A stretch of DNA of 6,610 nt from JBEIJQ01 sp040380145 (GTDB lineage Bacteria > Bacteroidota > Bacteroidia > Chitinophagales > Saprospiraceae): NCBI GenBank assembly GCA_040380145.1, contig JBEIJQ010000162.1:1-6610 (forward strand). Reading direction: 5' to 3'. Below the pieces are notes generated by a model. That model did not search any database, had not been told where the DNA came from, and saw only the letters and a program-made list of their open reading frames with translations. Below, one piece after another: positions 1-6,610 of the stretch. A program made the position numbers and the translations under genes. How positions within the stretch are numbered: position 1 is the first letter of the stretch; the number at the start of each line of letters is the position of its first letter.

Positions 1-1333
1 CGTTGAAAAGTGGGGCAAACTGCCGTTCGTTGAACAGCACCGCCGCGCCTGCCGTGAAGGGCGTGTCCTGCGGGAACCACAGGTTTCGGATCTCGCCGGT
101 ATAGCCGCGGGTGCGCACGCCGCCGTCCACATAATACACATAGGCGACCGGCGCGCCGGTTTGGACCAGAGCCTCCGCCAAGCGCCGTTCGGTCTGGGAC
201 AGGCCCACGGGCGACCGTAAGCTTAGACCGAAAAAAAGAAGCTGGACCCCGAAAAAGAGGATGCAAATAAAATGGAAAAGCGCCTCCCCGAACCGTTCCT
301 CCGCCCAACGGGCCAGTCGCAGCCACACCGGGAAGGCCAATACCGCCACGAGCGGATAGGCGGGCAGGTGGAAACGCAGGTTTTGGAACGGGATGCCGGC
401 CAAGAACAGACCGTACAGCAAGACCGTGGCCGCCATCAAAATGCTGCCGCCGATCCGCCAATCGCGTGCCCGCGCAAACGGAACCAACAACAGCGCCAAC
501 GGCCAATAGGCCGGATGCATCCAAGAATAAGCTGCGTACACGAGGTTGGGAAACGGGTAGTTCTGGTCGCCGTCCACATGTGCGAACGCGCTTTGGAAAA
601 AATGCACGGGCGACCAGCGCGCCAGCCATTCGTGCTGCACAAAAGCCGTGGGCGTGGCCCATTTCAATATCGCATAAGGCAACAGCGGCAAAGCGGCCAA
701 CGCCAAAGCCGCCAGCACTTGGCCAACACGTCTTCCCCGCAAATGATACAGAACCCACAGTCCGGCTGGCAGCAACAGCGGCGCAACGGCATAGCGCGCG
801 CCAATGGCCCAGGCCGCCCAAAACGCTGCGCTCCAAAGCGCGCCACGGGTATTTCCTCCGCTTTGCACAAAACGGACCGCGCCGTGCCACGCACCCATCA
901 CCCCGAGCGCCGCCGTCATATCCGACATGCCCAACAATCCGAATTTCAGCATCGCCGGTCCGGAAACGAGGGCCAAAAAAGTCCAACGCTCCACTTCCCG
1001 TTGCTCCTCGGGCCACCACAGGAGCAGGATCTGGCGCCCGAACCACGCTGCGCCGAGGGCCGATGCCAGCGACACCAGTTGCAGGCCCCAGACCGCGTCC
1101 CCGCCGCAGCAAAAACCCGCCAAGGCCCCCAGCAGCGGATAGTTGGGCGACCAAAAGTAATCCCCCGGCGGTGGGCCGCCCCCTAGCCAGTCCATCAACG
1201 CCCGGGCGTAGCGGAAATACTCGTGCGCGTCTTGCCCGTACAAACCATCAAACGACCAACCCGCGCGCAAGAGCAGCAGGCAGGCCACCGGCAGGGCCGC
1301 AGCGGCAAATATCCGGTTTCGGGCGGTCGACAT
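1..1333 (-). CDS. GT-C type membrane glycosyltransferase (GT39/ArnT/PMT_2-like), C-terminus cut off by window edge
   Basis: The minus-strand frame is open from ATG at 1333 to base 1, giving about 444 residues without a stop; the C-terminus lies outside the window. The protein is very hydrophobic, with an N-terminal membrane segment (residues ~8-24) and many later Leu/Ala/Trp-rich segments, roughly nine or ten by eye. Family marks are an acidic motif in the first extracytoplasmic loop (GQDAHEY, 33-39; candidate catalytic Asp35), SPNYPLLGAL (62-71) where many relatives have a KPPL-like motif, SDM (137-139), and RFHLPAYPLVAVL (from 320) resembling the R-(Y/F)-x-LPxYP segment of the PMT_2/GT39 group. 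Such enzymes move a sugar from a polyprenyl-phosphate donor to lipid, glycan or protein at the outer face of the inner membrane. Donor and acceptor cannot be inferred. An in-frame ATG at 1414 would add 27 mostly polar residues; the start at 1333 is preferred because it puts the membrane segment at the N-terminus and avoids overlap with mfd. No clear promoter was seen. Confidence 0.82.
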   Translation of the reverse strand, partial: MSTARNRIFAAAALPVACLLLLRAGWSFDGLYGQDAHEYFRYARALMDWLGGGPPPGDYFWSPNYPLLGALAGFCCGGDAVWGLQLVSLASALGAAWFGRQILLLWWPEEQREVERWTFLALVSGPAMLKFGLLGMSDMTAALGVMGAWHGAVRFVQSGGNTRGALWSAAFWAAWAIGARYAVAPLLLPAGLWVLYHLRGRRVGQVLAALALAALPLLPYAILKWATPTAFVQHEWLARWSPVHFFQSAFAHVDGDQNYPFPNLVYAAYSWMHPAYWPLALLLVPFARARDWRIGGSILMAATVLLYGLFLAGIPFQNLRFHLPAYPLVAVLAFPVWLRLARWAEERFGEALFHFICILFFGVQLLFFGLSLRSPVGLSQTERRLAEALVQTGAPVAYVYYVDGGVRTRGYTGEIRNLWFPQDTPFTAGAAVLFNERQFAPLFN

Positions 1334-1376
1334 TCCGCCAAGATACGCCGTTCGGGCGTTCGACGGAGGCGTACTG

Positions 1377-1408
1377 TTTGGAACTCCCCTACAAAACGAA
1401 TTACTTTG
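1377..1408 (+). promoter_or_regulatory. Candidate Bacteroidota-type promoter for mfd
   Basis: TTTG at 1377-1380 is followed by exactly 20 bases and then TTACTTTG at 1401-1408. The Bacteroidota housekeeping promoter is TTTG, a 19-21 base gap, then TAnnTTTG; the -7 box here matches five of the six fixed positions. The box ends only four bases before the mfd ATG at 1413, so transcription would begin at or within a few bases of the start codon and the mRNA would be leaderless or nearly so. This is inferred from motif and spacing only. Confidence 0.45.
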
Positions 1409-1412
1409 CGGC

Positions 1413-4400
1413 ATGAATCTCGAACAACTGCTCGCGCGCTATGCGGAAAGCCCGAACAATCGTTTGTTGACGGGAACGCTGGCCGAAAAGCCCCTCGCGC
1501 GGTTCCTGTTGGAGGGCCTGTGGGGAAGCCAACTGTCGCTCGCGGTGTCGGCGGCTTTCAAATCGCTCCGAACGACGCACCTGATCGTGGCCGCCGACAG
1601 CGAGGAGGCCGCTTTTTGGCAGAACGACATCGCCAATCTGCTGGAAAAACCGGATGTGCTGTTTTTTCCGGACAGTTTCCGCCGCCCCCAGCGGTTCGAG
1701 GAAATCAGCCGCAACCACGTGCTCCAACGCACGGAAACCGTGGAGCGCTTGGTCAACAGCTCCGCCAAGGGCAGCATTTTGGTGACCTATCCGGAGGCAC
1801 TGTTCGAAAAAGTCGTGGCCCCGCAATTTTTGAAAAAAAGCGCGGTCGAGATCGTCTCGAAAAACAAGCTCGACACGGATTTCCTGTTGGAAGTCCTCCT
1901 CGAATACGGTTTTGAACGCCGCGAGTTCGTGTACGAGCCGGGCCAATTTTCGATCCGCGGCGGCATCATAGACATCTACAGTTACGGCAACGAATTGCCG
2001 TACCGCGTGGAACTGTTCGACGACGAGGTCGAAAGCATCCGGGCGTTCAACCCGACCACCCAGCTGTCGGAGCGCAACCTCGCGCGGGTGACCATCGTGC
2101 CCAACATCAACACCCGCTTCGAGGCCGCGCAAAAAACCTCGCTGCTGCGCCTGCTGCCCGAGGGGACCTTGGTGTGGGTCAAGGACATGGAGTTCCTGAT
2201 AGACCGCCTGCAGAGTTGTTTCGAGGCCGCCGCCGGGTACGCCGACAAGATACAGGCCCTGCGCGACGACGACCGCACGGAGGAGGCCGGGCTGCTCGAA
2301 GAGCGGGCTTTCCTGATGCCCCGCGATGTGATGACCGACCTCCAACTGTTTCCGATCGCCGAGATCGCGGCCAAGCCCTATTTCCGGGACGCCCTACGCA
2401 TCGTCTACAAGAGCCGGCCCCAGCCAAGTTTCAACAAAAACTTCGACCTGCTGATCAAGACCCTGACCGAGAACGACGGCGCGGGGTACGAAAACGTGCT
2501 TTTTGCCGAAAATCCCAAGCAGATCCGGCGGTTTTACAGCATTTTCGAAGACCTCAAGGCCACCATGCGCTGGTTTCCTGTCCCCAAGGCCCTGCACCAA
2601 GGGTTTTTCGACGACGACCTGCGCTTGGCCTGCTTCACCGACCACCAGATCTTCGATCGGTACCACCGCTACAAACAGCGCGAGGGCTTCGAAAAAGACA
2701 TCGCCCTGACCCTGCGCCGCCTCAAGGAACTGCAGCCCGGCGATTATGTAACCCACTTGGATCACGGCGTGGGACGTTATTCCGGACTGGAAAAGATCAA
2801 CCTCAACGGACAGGTACAGGAGGCCGTGCGCTTGATCTACCGCGACCACGACATTTTGTACGTGAGTATCAACTCACTGCACAAAATTTCCAAGTACGTC
2901 GGCAAAGACGGCGAAGAGCCCAAGATCCACAAACTCGGCACCGATGCCTGGACCGCTACCAAGCGCAAGGCCAAGGCCAAGATCAAGGAACTGGCCTTTG
3001 ATCTGATCCAGCTGTACGCCAAGCGCCGGGCCACCAAAGCCCACCAGTTCCCGCCCGACAACTATCTGCAGAACGAACTCGAGGCCTCCTTTATCTACGA
3101 AGATACGCCCGACCAAGCCAAGGCCACCGAGGACGTCAAGCGCGACATGGAAAAGGATTACCCCATGGACCGCCTCGTGTGCGGCGATGTGGGCTTTGGA
3201 AAAACAGAAGTGGCCATCCGAGCTGCCTTCAAGGCCGTCACCGACGGCAAACAGGTGGCCATCCTCGTGCCCACTACCATCCTCGCCCTGCAGCACCACC
3301 GCACTTTTTCGGAAAGGCTCCAAGAATTCGGGGCGGACGTGGCCTACCTCAACCGCTTCTGTACCACCAAAGAGCGCAACGAGGTGTACAAAAAACTGGA
3401 GTCCGGCGAATTGGACATCGTCATCGGCACCCATGCCCTGCTCAACCAAAAAGTGAAGTTCAAAGACCTCGGCCTGCTCATCATCGACGAAGAGCAAAAA
3501 TTCGGGGTGAACTCCAAAGAAAAGATCCGCAACATGAAGGTGAACGTGGACACCCTCACGCTCACCGCCACGCCCATCCCGCGCACCCTGCAGTTTTCGC
3601 TCATGGCCGCCCGCGACCTGTCGGTCATCAACACGCCGCCGCCCAACCGCCAGCCCATCCACACGGAGGTGCGCGTGTTCAGCGACGAGCTCATCAAAGA
3701 ATCCATATACCACGAGGTGGCCCGCGGCGGACAGGTGTTTTTCCTGCACAACCGCGTCCAACAACTGGCCGACATGGCGGCCATGCTCAAACGCCTGTGC
3801 CCCGATGTGGATTTCGCCGTGGCCCACGGACAAATGGAAGCCGAAAAACTCGAAGAGGTGCTGCTGGAGTTCATCGAAGGCCAACACGATGTGCTCGTGT
3901 GCACCAACATCATCGAAACCGGCCTCGACATCCCCAACGCCAACACCATCATCATCAACCAGGCCCACCATTTCGGCCTGAGCGACCTCCACCAGCTGCG
4001 CGGGCGCGTGGGCCGCAGCAACAAAAAAGCGTACTGCTACCTTTTTTGCCCCCCCAAATCCACCCTCACCCAAGAGGCCCGCAAAAGATTGGAGGTCATC
4101 GAACAGTTCAGCGAGCTGGGCAGCGGATTCCAAATCGCCATGCGCGACCTCGACATCCGCGGGGCGGGCAACATCCTCGGGGCCGAGCAGAGCGACTTCA
4201 TCGTGGACATCGGCTACGAAACCTACCAGAAAATCCTCGAAGAGGCCATCCGCGAGCTCAAACAGAGCGAGTACCGCGACCTGTTCTCGGAAGATCTCGA
4301 GGCCAAGTTCGACTATGTGCGCGAAGTGGCCATCGAAACTGATGTGGAAATGCTTATCCCGGACGAGTTCGTACACAGCGTACAGGAGCGCCTGTCGCTC

Positions 4401-4784
4401 TACACCGAGCTCGACAACCTCGAAAACGAAGAGGCCCTCCAACAGTTCGGCGAACGACTCACCGATCGCTTCGGCAAACTGCCACGGCAGGTGCTCGAAC
4501 TGTTCCAAGGCCTGCGCCTGCGCTGGACGGCCCGCGAGCTGGGCATGGAACGCATCGTGCTCAAAAACCAGAAACTGCGCTGCCACTTCCTCTCGAACCC
4601 TCAATCCCCGTTCTACGAGACCGAGCGCTTCCACGCGCTGATGGCCTACATCTCCCGCAAAACCGACCACCGCTTCCACCTCAAGCAATCCGAAAAAGCC
4701 CTCATCCTCGCCGTGGACGGCGTGAAGGGCCTCGCCGGCGCCTTCAAGGTGCTGCAGGAAGTGCGGGCGAATTGCGGGGAGTGA
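1413..4784 (+). CDS. mfd: Transcription-repair coupling factor Mfd (ATP-dependent translocase)
   Basis: Complete gene of 1123 residues, close to the family length (E. coli Mfd has 1148). Mfd binds RNA polymerase stalled at DNA damage, pushes it off by translocating on upstream double-stranded DNA, and recruits UvrA to start nucleotide excision repair. Domains in order: UvrB-like N-terminal module (about 1-330, with RGGIIDIYSYG from 182, and no Walker A, as is normal for this module); linker domain; RNA-polymerase-interacting CarD-like domain (about 435-510, starting LQPGDYVTHLDHGVGRY at 440); two RecG-like helicase lobes with Walker A GDVGFGKT (591-598), Walker B DEEQ (692-695), motif III TATPIPRT (718-725), motif V ETGLDIP (835-841) and motif VI QLRGRVGR (861-868); TRG motif MRDLDIRGAGNILG (910-923); and C-terminal autoinhibitory domain (about 970-1123). 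No key residue is missing. The start fits the family N-terminus (MNLEQLLARY). No ribosome-binding site is evident. Codon use is GC-rich. Confidence 0.98.
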   Translation: MNLEQLLARYAESPNNRLLTGTLAEKPLARFLLEGLWGSQLSLAVSAAFKSLRTTHLIVAADSEEAAFWQNDIANLLEKPDVLFFPDSFRRPQRFEEISRNHVLQRTETVERLVNSSAKGSILVTYPEALFEKVVAPQFLKKSAVEIVSKNKLDTDFLLEVLLEYGFERREFVYEPGQFSIRGGIIDIYSYGNELPYRVELFDDEVESIRAFNPTTQLSERNLARVTIVPNINTRFEAAQKTSLLRLLPEGTLVWVKDMEFLIDRLQSCFEAAAGYADKIQALRDDDRTEEAGLLEERAFLMPRDVMTDLQLFPIAEIAAKPYFRDALRIVYKSRPQPSFNKNFDLLIKTLTENDGAGYENVLFAENPKQIRRFYSIFEDLKATMRWFPVPKALHQGFFDDDLRLACFTDHQIFDRYHRYKQREGFEKDIALTLRRLKELQPGDYVTHLDHGVGRYSGLEKINLNGQVQEAVRLIYRDHDILYVSINSLHKISKYVGKDGEEPKIHKLGTDAWTATKRKAKAKIKELAFDLIQLYAKRRATKAHQFPPDNYLQNELEASFIYEDTPDQAKATEDVKRDMEKDYPMDRLVCGDVGFGKTEVAIRAAFKAVTDGKQVAILVPTTILALQHHRTFSERLQEFGADVAYLNRFCTTKERNEVYKKLESGELDIVIGTHALLNQKVKFKDLGLLIIDEEQKFGVNSKEKIRNMKVNVDTLTLTATPIPRTLQFSLMAARDLSVINTPPPNRQPIHTEVRVFSDELIKESIYHEVARGGQVFFLHNRVQQLADMAAMLKRLCPDVDFAVAHGQMEAEKLEEVLLEFIEGQHDVLVCTNIIETGLDIPNANTIIINQAHHFGLSDLHQLRGRVGRSNKKAYCYLFCPPKSTLTQEARKRLEVIEQFSELGSGFQIAMRDLDIRGAGNILGAEQSDFIVDIGYETYQKILEEAIRELKQSEYRDLFSEDLEAKFDYVREVAIETDVEMLIPDEFVHSVQERLSLYTELDNLENEEALQQFGERLTDRFGKLPRQVLELFQGLRLRWTARELGMERIVLKNQKLRCHFLSNPQSPFYETERFHALMAYISRKTDHRFHLKQSEKALILAVDGVKGLAGAFKVLQEVRANCGE

Positions 4785-4792
4785 AAAGGGTT

Positions 4793-4811
4793 CTTTTTTT
4801 GGAAAAAAAAG
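4793..4811. repeat. Oligo-T/oligo-A inverted repeat just after mfd; doubtful terminator
   Basis: C followed by seven T (4793-4800), GG, then eight A and G (4803-4811) form an almost perfect inverted repeat starting nine bases after the mfd stop codon. It could fold in RNA as an A-U hairpin, or its T run could aid transcript release. It lacks the GC-rich stem of a classical intrinsic terminator and is not followed by another T run. It sits between mfd and the SUMF1-like remnant, so it may also mark a junction. Homopolymer runs like these are prone to replication slippage and sequencing error. Confidence 0.35.
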
Positions 4812-4823
4812 GGGCTTTTGTCA

Positions 4824-4988
4824 TACAGCGAAACAGACCCTACAGGCGCTGGATCGGGCTACGGCCGGGTGCTCCGTGGCGGCAGTTGGCTCACCGATCC
4901 GCAGGGCTGCCGAGTGTCCTTTCGTCCCTACCTTACCCACGTCTTCCGCTTCGACTACCTGGCGCTCCGCCTTGCCTCCGATTTGTGA
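4824..4988 (+). pseudogene. C-terminal remnant of an FGE/SUMF1-type (C-type lectin fold) protein
   Basis: One frame from TAC 4824 to TGA 4986-4988 reads SYSETDPTGAGSGYG from 4827 on, then RVLRGGSW (4866-4889), C-R-V-S (4908-4919) and LALRLASDL (4959-4985). This is the typical last stretch of formylglycine-generating-enzyme-like (SUMF1/EgtB/PvdO superfamily) domains, where a Tyr/Ser-rich segment and DPTGxxSGxxRVxRGGSW lead to a closing GFRLA-like strand. A full domain has over 200 residues; only about 54 remain. There is no ATG or GTG start in frame between the mfd stop and the remnant, and the sequence just upstream is a homopolymer tract, so the body of the gene is missing. The frame is the same as that of mfd and stays open from the mfd stop codon. 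The remnant is probably untranslated. The homology is judged from motifs and was not searched. Confidence 0.7.
4866..4979 (+). other. Candidate diversity-generating retroelement variable region (VR-like block)
   Basis: Within the remnant, scaffold residues are conserved while the positions that are Asn in typical DGR template repeats of lectin-fold targets are diverse: L, T, D (4890-4898), G (4905), F (4920), P-Y-L-T-H-V-F (4926-4946) and F-D-Y (4950-4958). All 15 codons end in C (12) or T (3), as expected if AAC/AAT template codons were randomised at adenines. None encodes Lys, Glu, Gln, Met or Trp, which NNC/NNT codons cannot give. Fixed codons between them (Trp, Cys, Arg, and CCG CAG) keep the framework. 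The 3' end (4959-4979) is GC-rich and poor in adenine, as at the initiation-of-mutagenic-homing end of VRs. The limits: GC-rich codon bias also favours C endings, ordinary SUMF1 proteins vary at these positions, and no template repeat or reverse transcriptase lies in the window. Confidence 0.45.
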
Positions 4989-5077
4989 AAATACTTACTT
5001 ATAAGGCATTGTTATTCAGGCCCTTAAAGATGCTAGAGCGGAAGATTAGAGGACGATCGTGCGAAATTTCCGTACAA
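4989..5077. other. AT-rich spacer, no gene recognised
   Basis: Between the SUMF1-like remnant and the peptidase promoter there is no plausible gene on either strand. It holds two short perfect palindromes, CTTATAAG (4998-5005) and GAAATTTC (5063-5070), with no assigned role. A heptamer CGAAATT at 5062 recurs at 5085. The AT-rich composition begins here and contrasts with the GC-rich DNA to the left. Confidence 0.5.
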
Positions 5078-5109
5078 TATGCTTCGAAATTCAAAAAACG
5101 CTAATTTTG
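5078..5109 (+). promoter_or_regulatory. Bacteroidota-type promoter for the C1 peptidase gene
   Basis: TATG at 5078-5081 (three of four matches to the -33 TTTG box) is separated by exactly 20 bases from TAATTTTG at 5102-5109, a full match to the -7 consensus TAnnTTTG. Transcription would start around 5112-5116, giving an A/T-rich leader of about 35 bases before the ATG at 5150. A weaker second -7-like box, CAAGTTTG, lies at 5114-5121. No operator or riboswitch was seen. The presence of its own promoter argues that the peptidase is transcribed independently of mfd. Confidence 0.6.
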
Positions 5110-5149
5110 AGTTTCAAGTTTGCAGGAATCAACTTGTAAATGCAACTCC

Positions 5150-6610
5150 ATGCAGCATTTTTTTATTTTGTTTCGAATTTTTTTTCTCTTGAGCATTGCT
5201 CCCAATGCTCTGCTTGCCCAATACGCAATGGGCATCCCCAAAGGCTATGATGAAGCCTATGATCAATTGGAGCAAAAAGCACCGCTTACTAGAGGTGGGA
5301 TTCTTCCTAAGGCATATTCGTTGAAGCCCTATGCCCCTTATCCAGGCAACCAAAGCTCTTATGGTACTTGTGCTGCTTGGGCCACTGCCTATGCGGCGCG
5401 TACGATTTATGAGGCTGTTGAAAATGGATGGACCGATCGGGACTTCATCACAAGTCAGGCTTACTGGGCCGGCTACCAGTACCGACTCGTTGAACCGGTA
5501 AAGGTCTTGTGCGATGGGGCTTTTACTGCGAACGTGGTTGCCTCTCTTGCCCAAACTGGAACCGTACATCAAGAAGAGTACAGCGACAGAGATGCCGAAT
5601 TTTACTGCCCAAGCAACGGGCTGGTGCGTAGGTTGGTCTATAAGGCCTCCAACAACAAAATATCAACCACTACCACATTGTTTGATCAGAAAACAGAAAA
5701 CGGCGACTTCAAGGTCAGCAGAGTGAAAAAAAGCATTTCTGAAAACAACCCCGTTGTCATTTCTATGGTTTGCCCCCCTTCTTTTCAAAGGGTTGGCAAT
5801 TCTGGTCTTTGGCAACCTTTTGAGTCTCCCGGTGGGATCTACGATTACCAGCATGGGCGCCACGCAATGTGCGTGGTCGGCTACGATGACAATCTGTTTG
5901 GTGGTGTTTTTGAAATTCAAAACAGCTGGGGTACCAATTGGGGCAATGGCGGATATGTGTGGATCAAATACGAGGATTTCGGAAACTTCGTTTACCAAGC
6001 CTTCGAATTGGTAACGATGCAAAAGAAGCGGCCTGTGCCTGCGCCGGAACCAGACCCAGAGCCAGAGCCCATTCCCTTTCCAGAGCCAATCGATCCGGTC
6101 AGCTATTTTGAGGCGTCACTTCGTTTTTTCGATGTGACACGAAGCACTGATCTGCCCGTCTTTCTGGAGCCGGCAGGTCGGAATTGGGTGTTCAATCAAA
6201 ACGGATCATCTTCCTACCGCGTAACAACTCCGCTAAGAACGGGCGCGAAAATGCGTCTGTATCTCAAAACCAGTGAGCCATCTTATGTGTACGTGCTTAG
6301 TACCGGCGCCGTAAACACTTCAGTAAGCACACTTTTTCCTCAGCCAGGAGTAAGTGCGGCACTCAACTACAGCATAAACGAAGTGGCATTTCCCTCTGAG
6401 GATCTGTATTACGTTATGGACGGAACCGTGGGCACCGATTACCTCGCACTCCTTTTTTCAAAATCGCCACTTGATATTGAGGAGCTTCGGGAAAATGTTG
6501 AAAAAGGATCTGGCTCCTTTGGTAGTAAACTTCATAAAGAATTGAATGGCCGATTGCTGTCTATAAATGATATTGATTTTGAGGCAGATGCCGTTTCGTT
6601 TGCGGCCAAC
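5150..6610 (+). CDS. Secreted papain-like (C1 family) cysteine peptidase with DUF4384-like C-terminal domain, 3' end cut off
   Basis: The frame is open from ATG 5150 to the window edge (487 codons). A signal peptide is clear: hydrophobic residues 4-17 and an ALLA-Q cleavage site after Ala23. The papain-like domain (about 45-285) has the oxyanion Gln68, catalytic Cys74 in SSYGTCAAWA with the usual six-residue Gln-Cys spacing, catalytic His238 in RHAMCVVGYDD, and Asn258 in NSWGTNWGNGGY, so it should be an active endopeptidase in the periplasm or outside the cell. A Pro/Glu-rich linker (294-316) leads to a DUF4384-like domain (about 318-450) with YVYVL, LFP (395-397), an FP strand and the closing G-T-D-Y-L-A-L-L segment. 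This domain often accompanies bacterial peptidases; its function is unknown. The C-terminus, and thus any secretion tag, lies outside the window. An in-frame stop at 5108 and the signal peptide fix the start; the ATG at 5140 is out of frame. Codon use is markedly more A/T-rich than in mfd, possibly indicating a different origin. No propeptide inhibitor domain is evident. Substrate unknown. Confidence 0.9.
   Translation, partial: MQHFFILFRIFFLLSIAPNALLAQYAMGIPKGYDEAYDQLEQKAPLTRGGILPKAYSLKPYAPYPGNQSSYGTCAAWATAYAARTIYEAVENGWTDRDFITSQAYWAGYQYRLVEPVKVLCDGAFTANVVASLAQTGTVHQEEYSDRDAEFYCPSNGLVRRLVYKASNNKISTTTTLFDQKTENGDFKVSRVKKSISENNPVVISMVCPPSFQRVGNSGLWQPFESPGGIYDYQHGRHAMCVVGYDDNLFGGVFEIQNSWGTNWGNGGYVWIKYEDFGNFVYQAFELVTMQKKRPVPAPEPDPEPEPIPFPEPIDPVSYFEASLRFFDVTRSTDLPVFLEPAGRNWVFNQNGSSSYRVTTPLRTGAKMRLYLKTSEPSYVYVLSTGAVNTSVSTLFPQPGVSAALNYSINEVAFPSEDLYYVMDGTVGTDYLALLFSKSPLDIEELRENVEKGSGSFGSKLHKELNGRLLSINDIDFEADAVSFAAN

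Noticed and set aside
272..1416. Plus-strand open frames of about 300 codons at 272-1186 and 466-1416
   Set aside because: They translate to Arg/Pro/Gln/Ala-rich, low-information sequence and are antisense to the membrane glycosyltransferase frame, which has clear hydrophobic segments and family motifs.
2874..4688. Long open frame (604 codons) on the minus strand inside mfd
   Set aside because: It is fully antisense to a well-conserved gene with every family motif. GC-rich coding DNA commonly leaves an antisense frame open, and the translation (Val/Phe/Gly/Glu-rich, repetitive) shows no recognisable domain.
4824..4988. The SUMF1-like block as a DGR template repeat rather than a variable region
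   Set aside because: A template would be rich in AAC/AAT at the variable positions; none of the 15 positions has an Asn codon.
4772..5104. 110-codon plus-strand open frame starting inside the end of mfd
   Set aside because: It runs through the SUMF1-like remnant out of frame, giving Arg/Pro/Leu-rich sequence with no domain; the informative frame is the one ending at 4988.
5129..6022. Minus-strand open frames at 5129-5572 and 5663-6022, and short plus-strand frames at 5514-5726 and 5754-6014
   Set aside because: All are shadows of the C1 peptidase gene, whose frame carries the signal peptide and the catalytic Gln, Cys, His and Asn.
1..6610. tRNA, rRNA, CRISPR array or insertion sequence
   Set aside because: No repeat-spacer pattern, transposase frame, terminal inverted repeats or structured RNA signature was seen on reading both strands.

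Overview
The window looks like chromosomal DNA from a member of the Bacteroidota. The main clue is that both forward genes are preceded by a Bacteroidota-type promoter (a TTTG-like -33 box, 20 bases, then a TAnnTTTG-like -7 box) and neither has a strong Shine-Dalgarno sequence. The DUF4384-bearing secreted cysteine peptidase and the FGE/SUMF1-type fragment also fit. I cannot place it further; a GC-rich, Saprospira-like lineage is only a guess.

Layout: (1) bases 1-1333, minus strand, hold the N-terminal ~444 residues of a polytopic membrane protein of the GT-C (GT39/ArnT/PMT_2-like) glycosyltransferase type, cut by the left edge. (2) A short divergent region follows, with a candidate promoter for the next gene. 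(3) Bases 1413-4784, plus strand, are a complete mfd gene encoding the transcription-repair coupling factor, with all helicase motifs intact. (4) Bases 4785-5149 contain no intact gene. Just after mfd is a T/A homopolymer inverted repeat. Next comes a ~55-codon, ATG-less remnant of the C-terminus of an FGE/SUMF1 (C-type-lectin-fold) protein, then AT-rich DNA with a good promoter. (5) Bases 5150-6610, plus strand, encode a secreted papain-like (C1) cysteine peptidase with a Pro/Glu linker and a DUF4384-like C-terminal domain, cut by the right edge.

mfd is a housekeeping DNA-repair gene and shows no functional link to its neighbours; the glycosyltransferase is divergent and the peptidase has its own promoter. 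Base composition drops visibly after about 4990: mfd and the glycosyltransferase are GC-rich with mostly G/C-ending codons, while the spacer and peptidase are richer in A/T. The region after mfd may therefore be a site of insertion or rearrangement.

The most interesting signal is the small remnant at 4824-4988. Its pattern matches the variable region (VR) of a diversity-generating retroelement (DGR) target protein. The conserved scaffold RVLRGGSW...CRVS-R...R...LRLA is kept. At the 15 positions where DGR templates usually carry AAC/AAT (Asn) codons, it has diverse residues, every one encoded by a codon ending in C or T. No reverse transcriptase, template repeat or body of the target gene is visible here, so it would be an orphan or stranded VR-like cassette.
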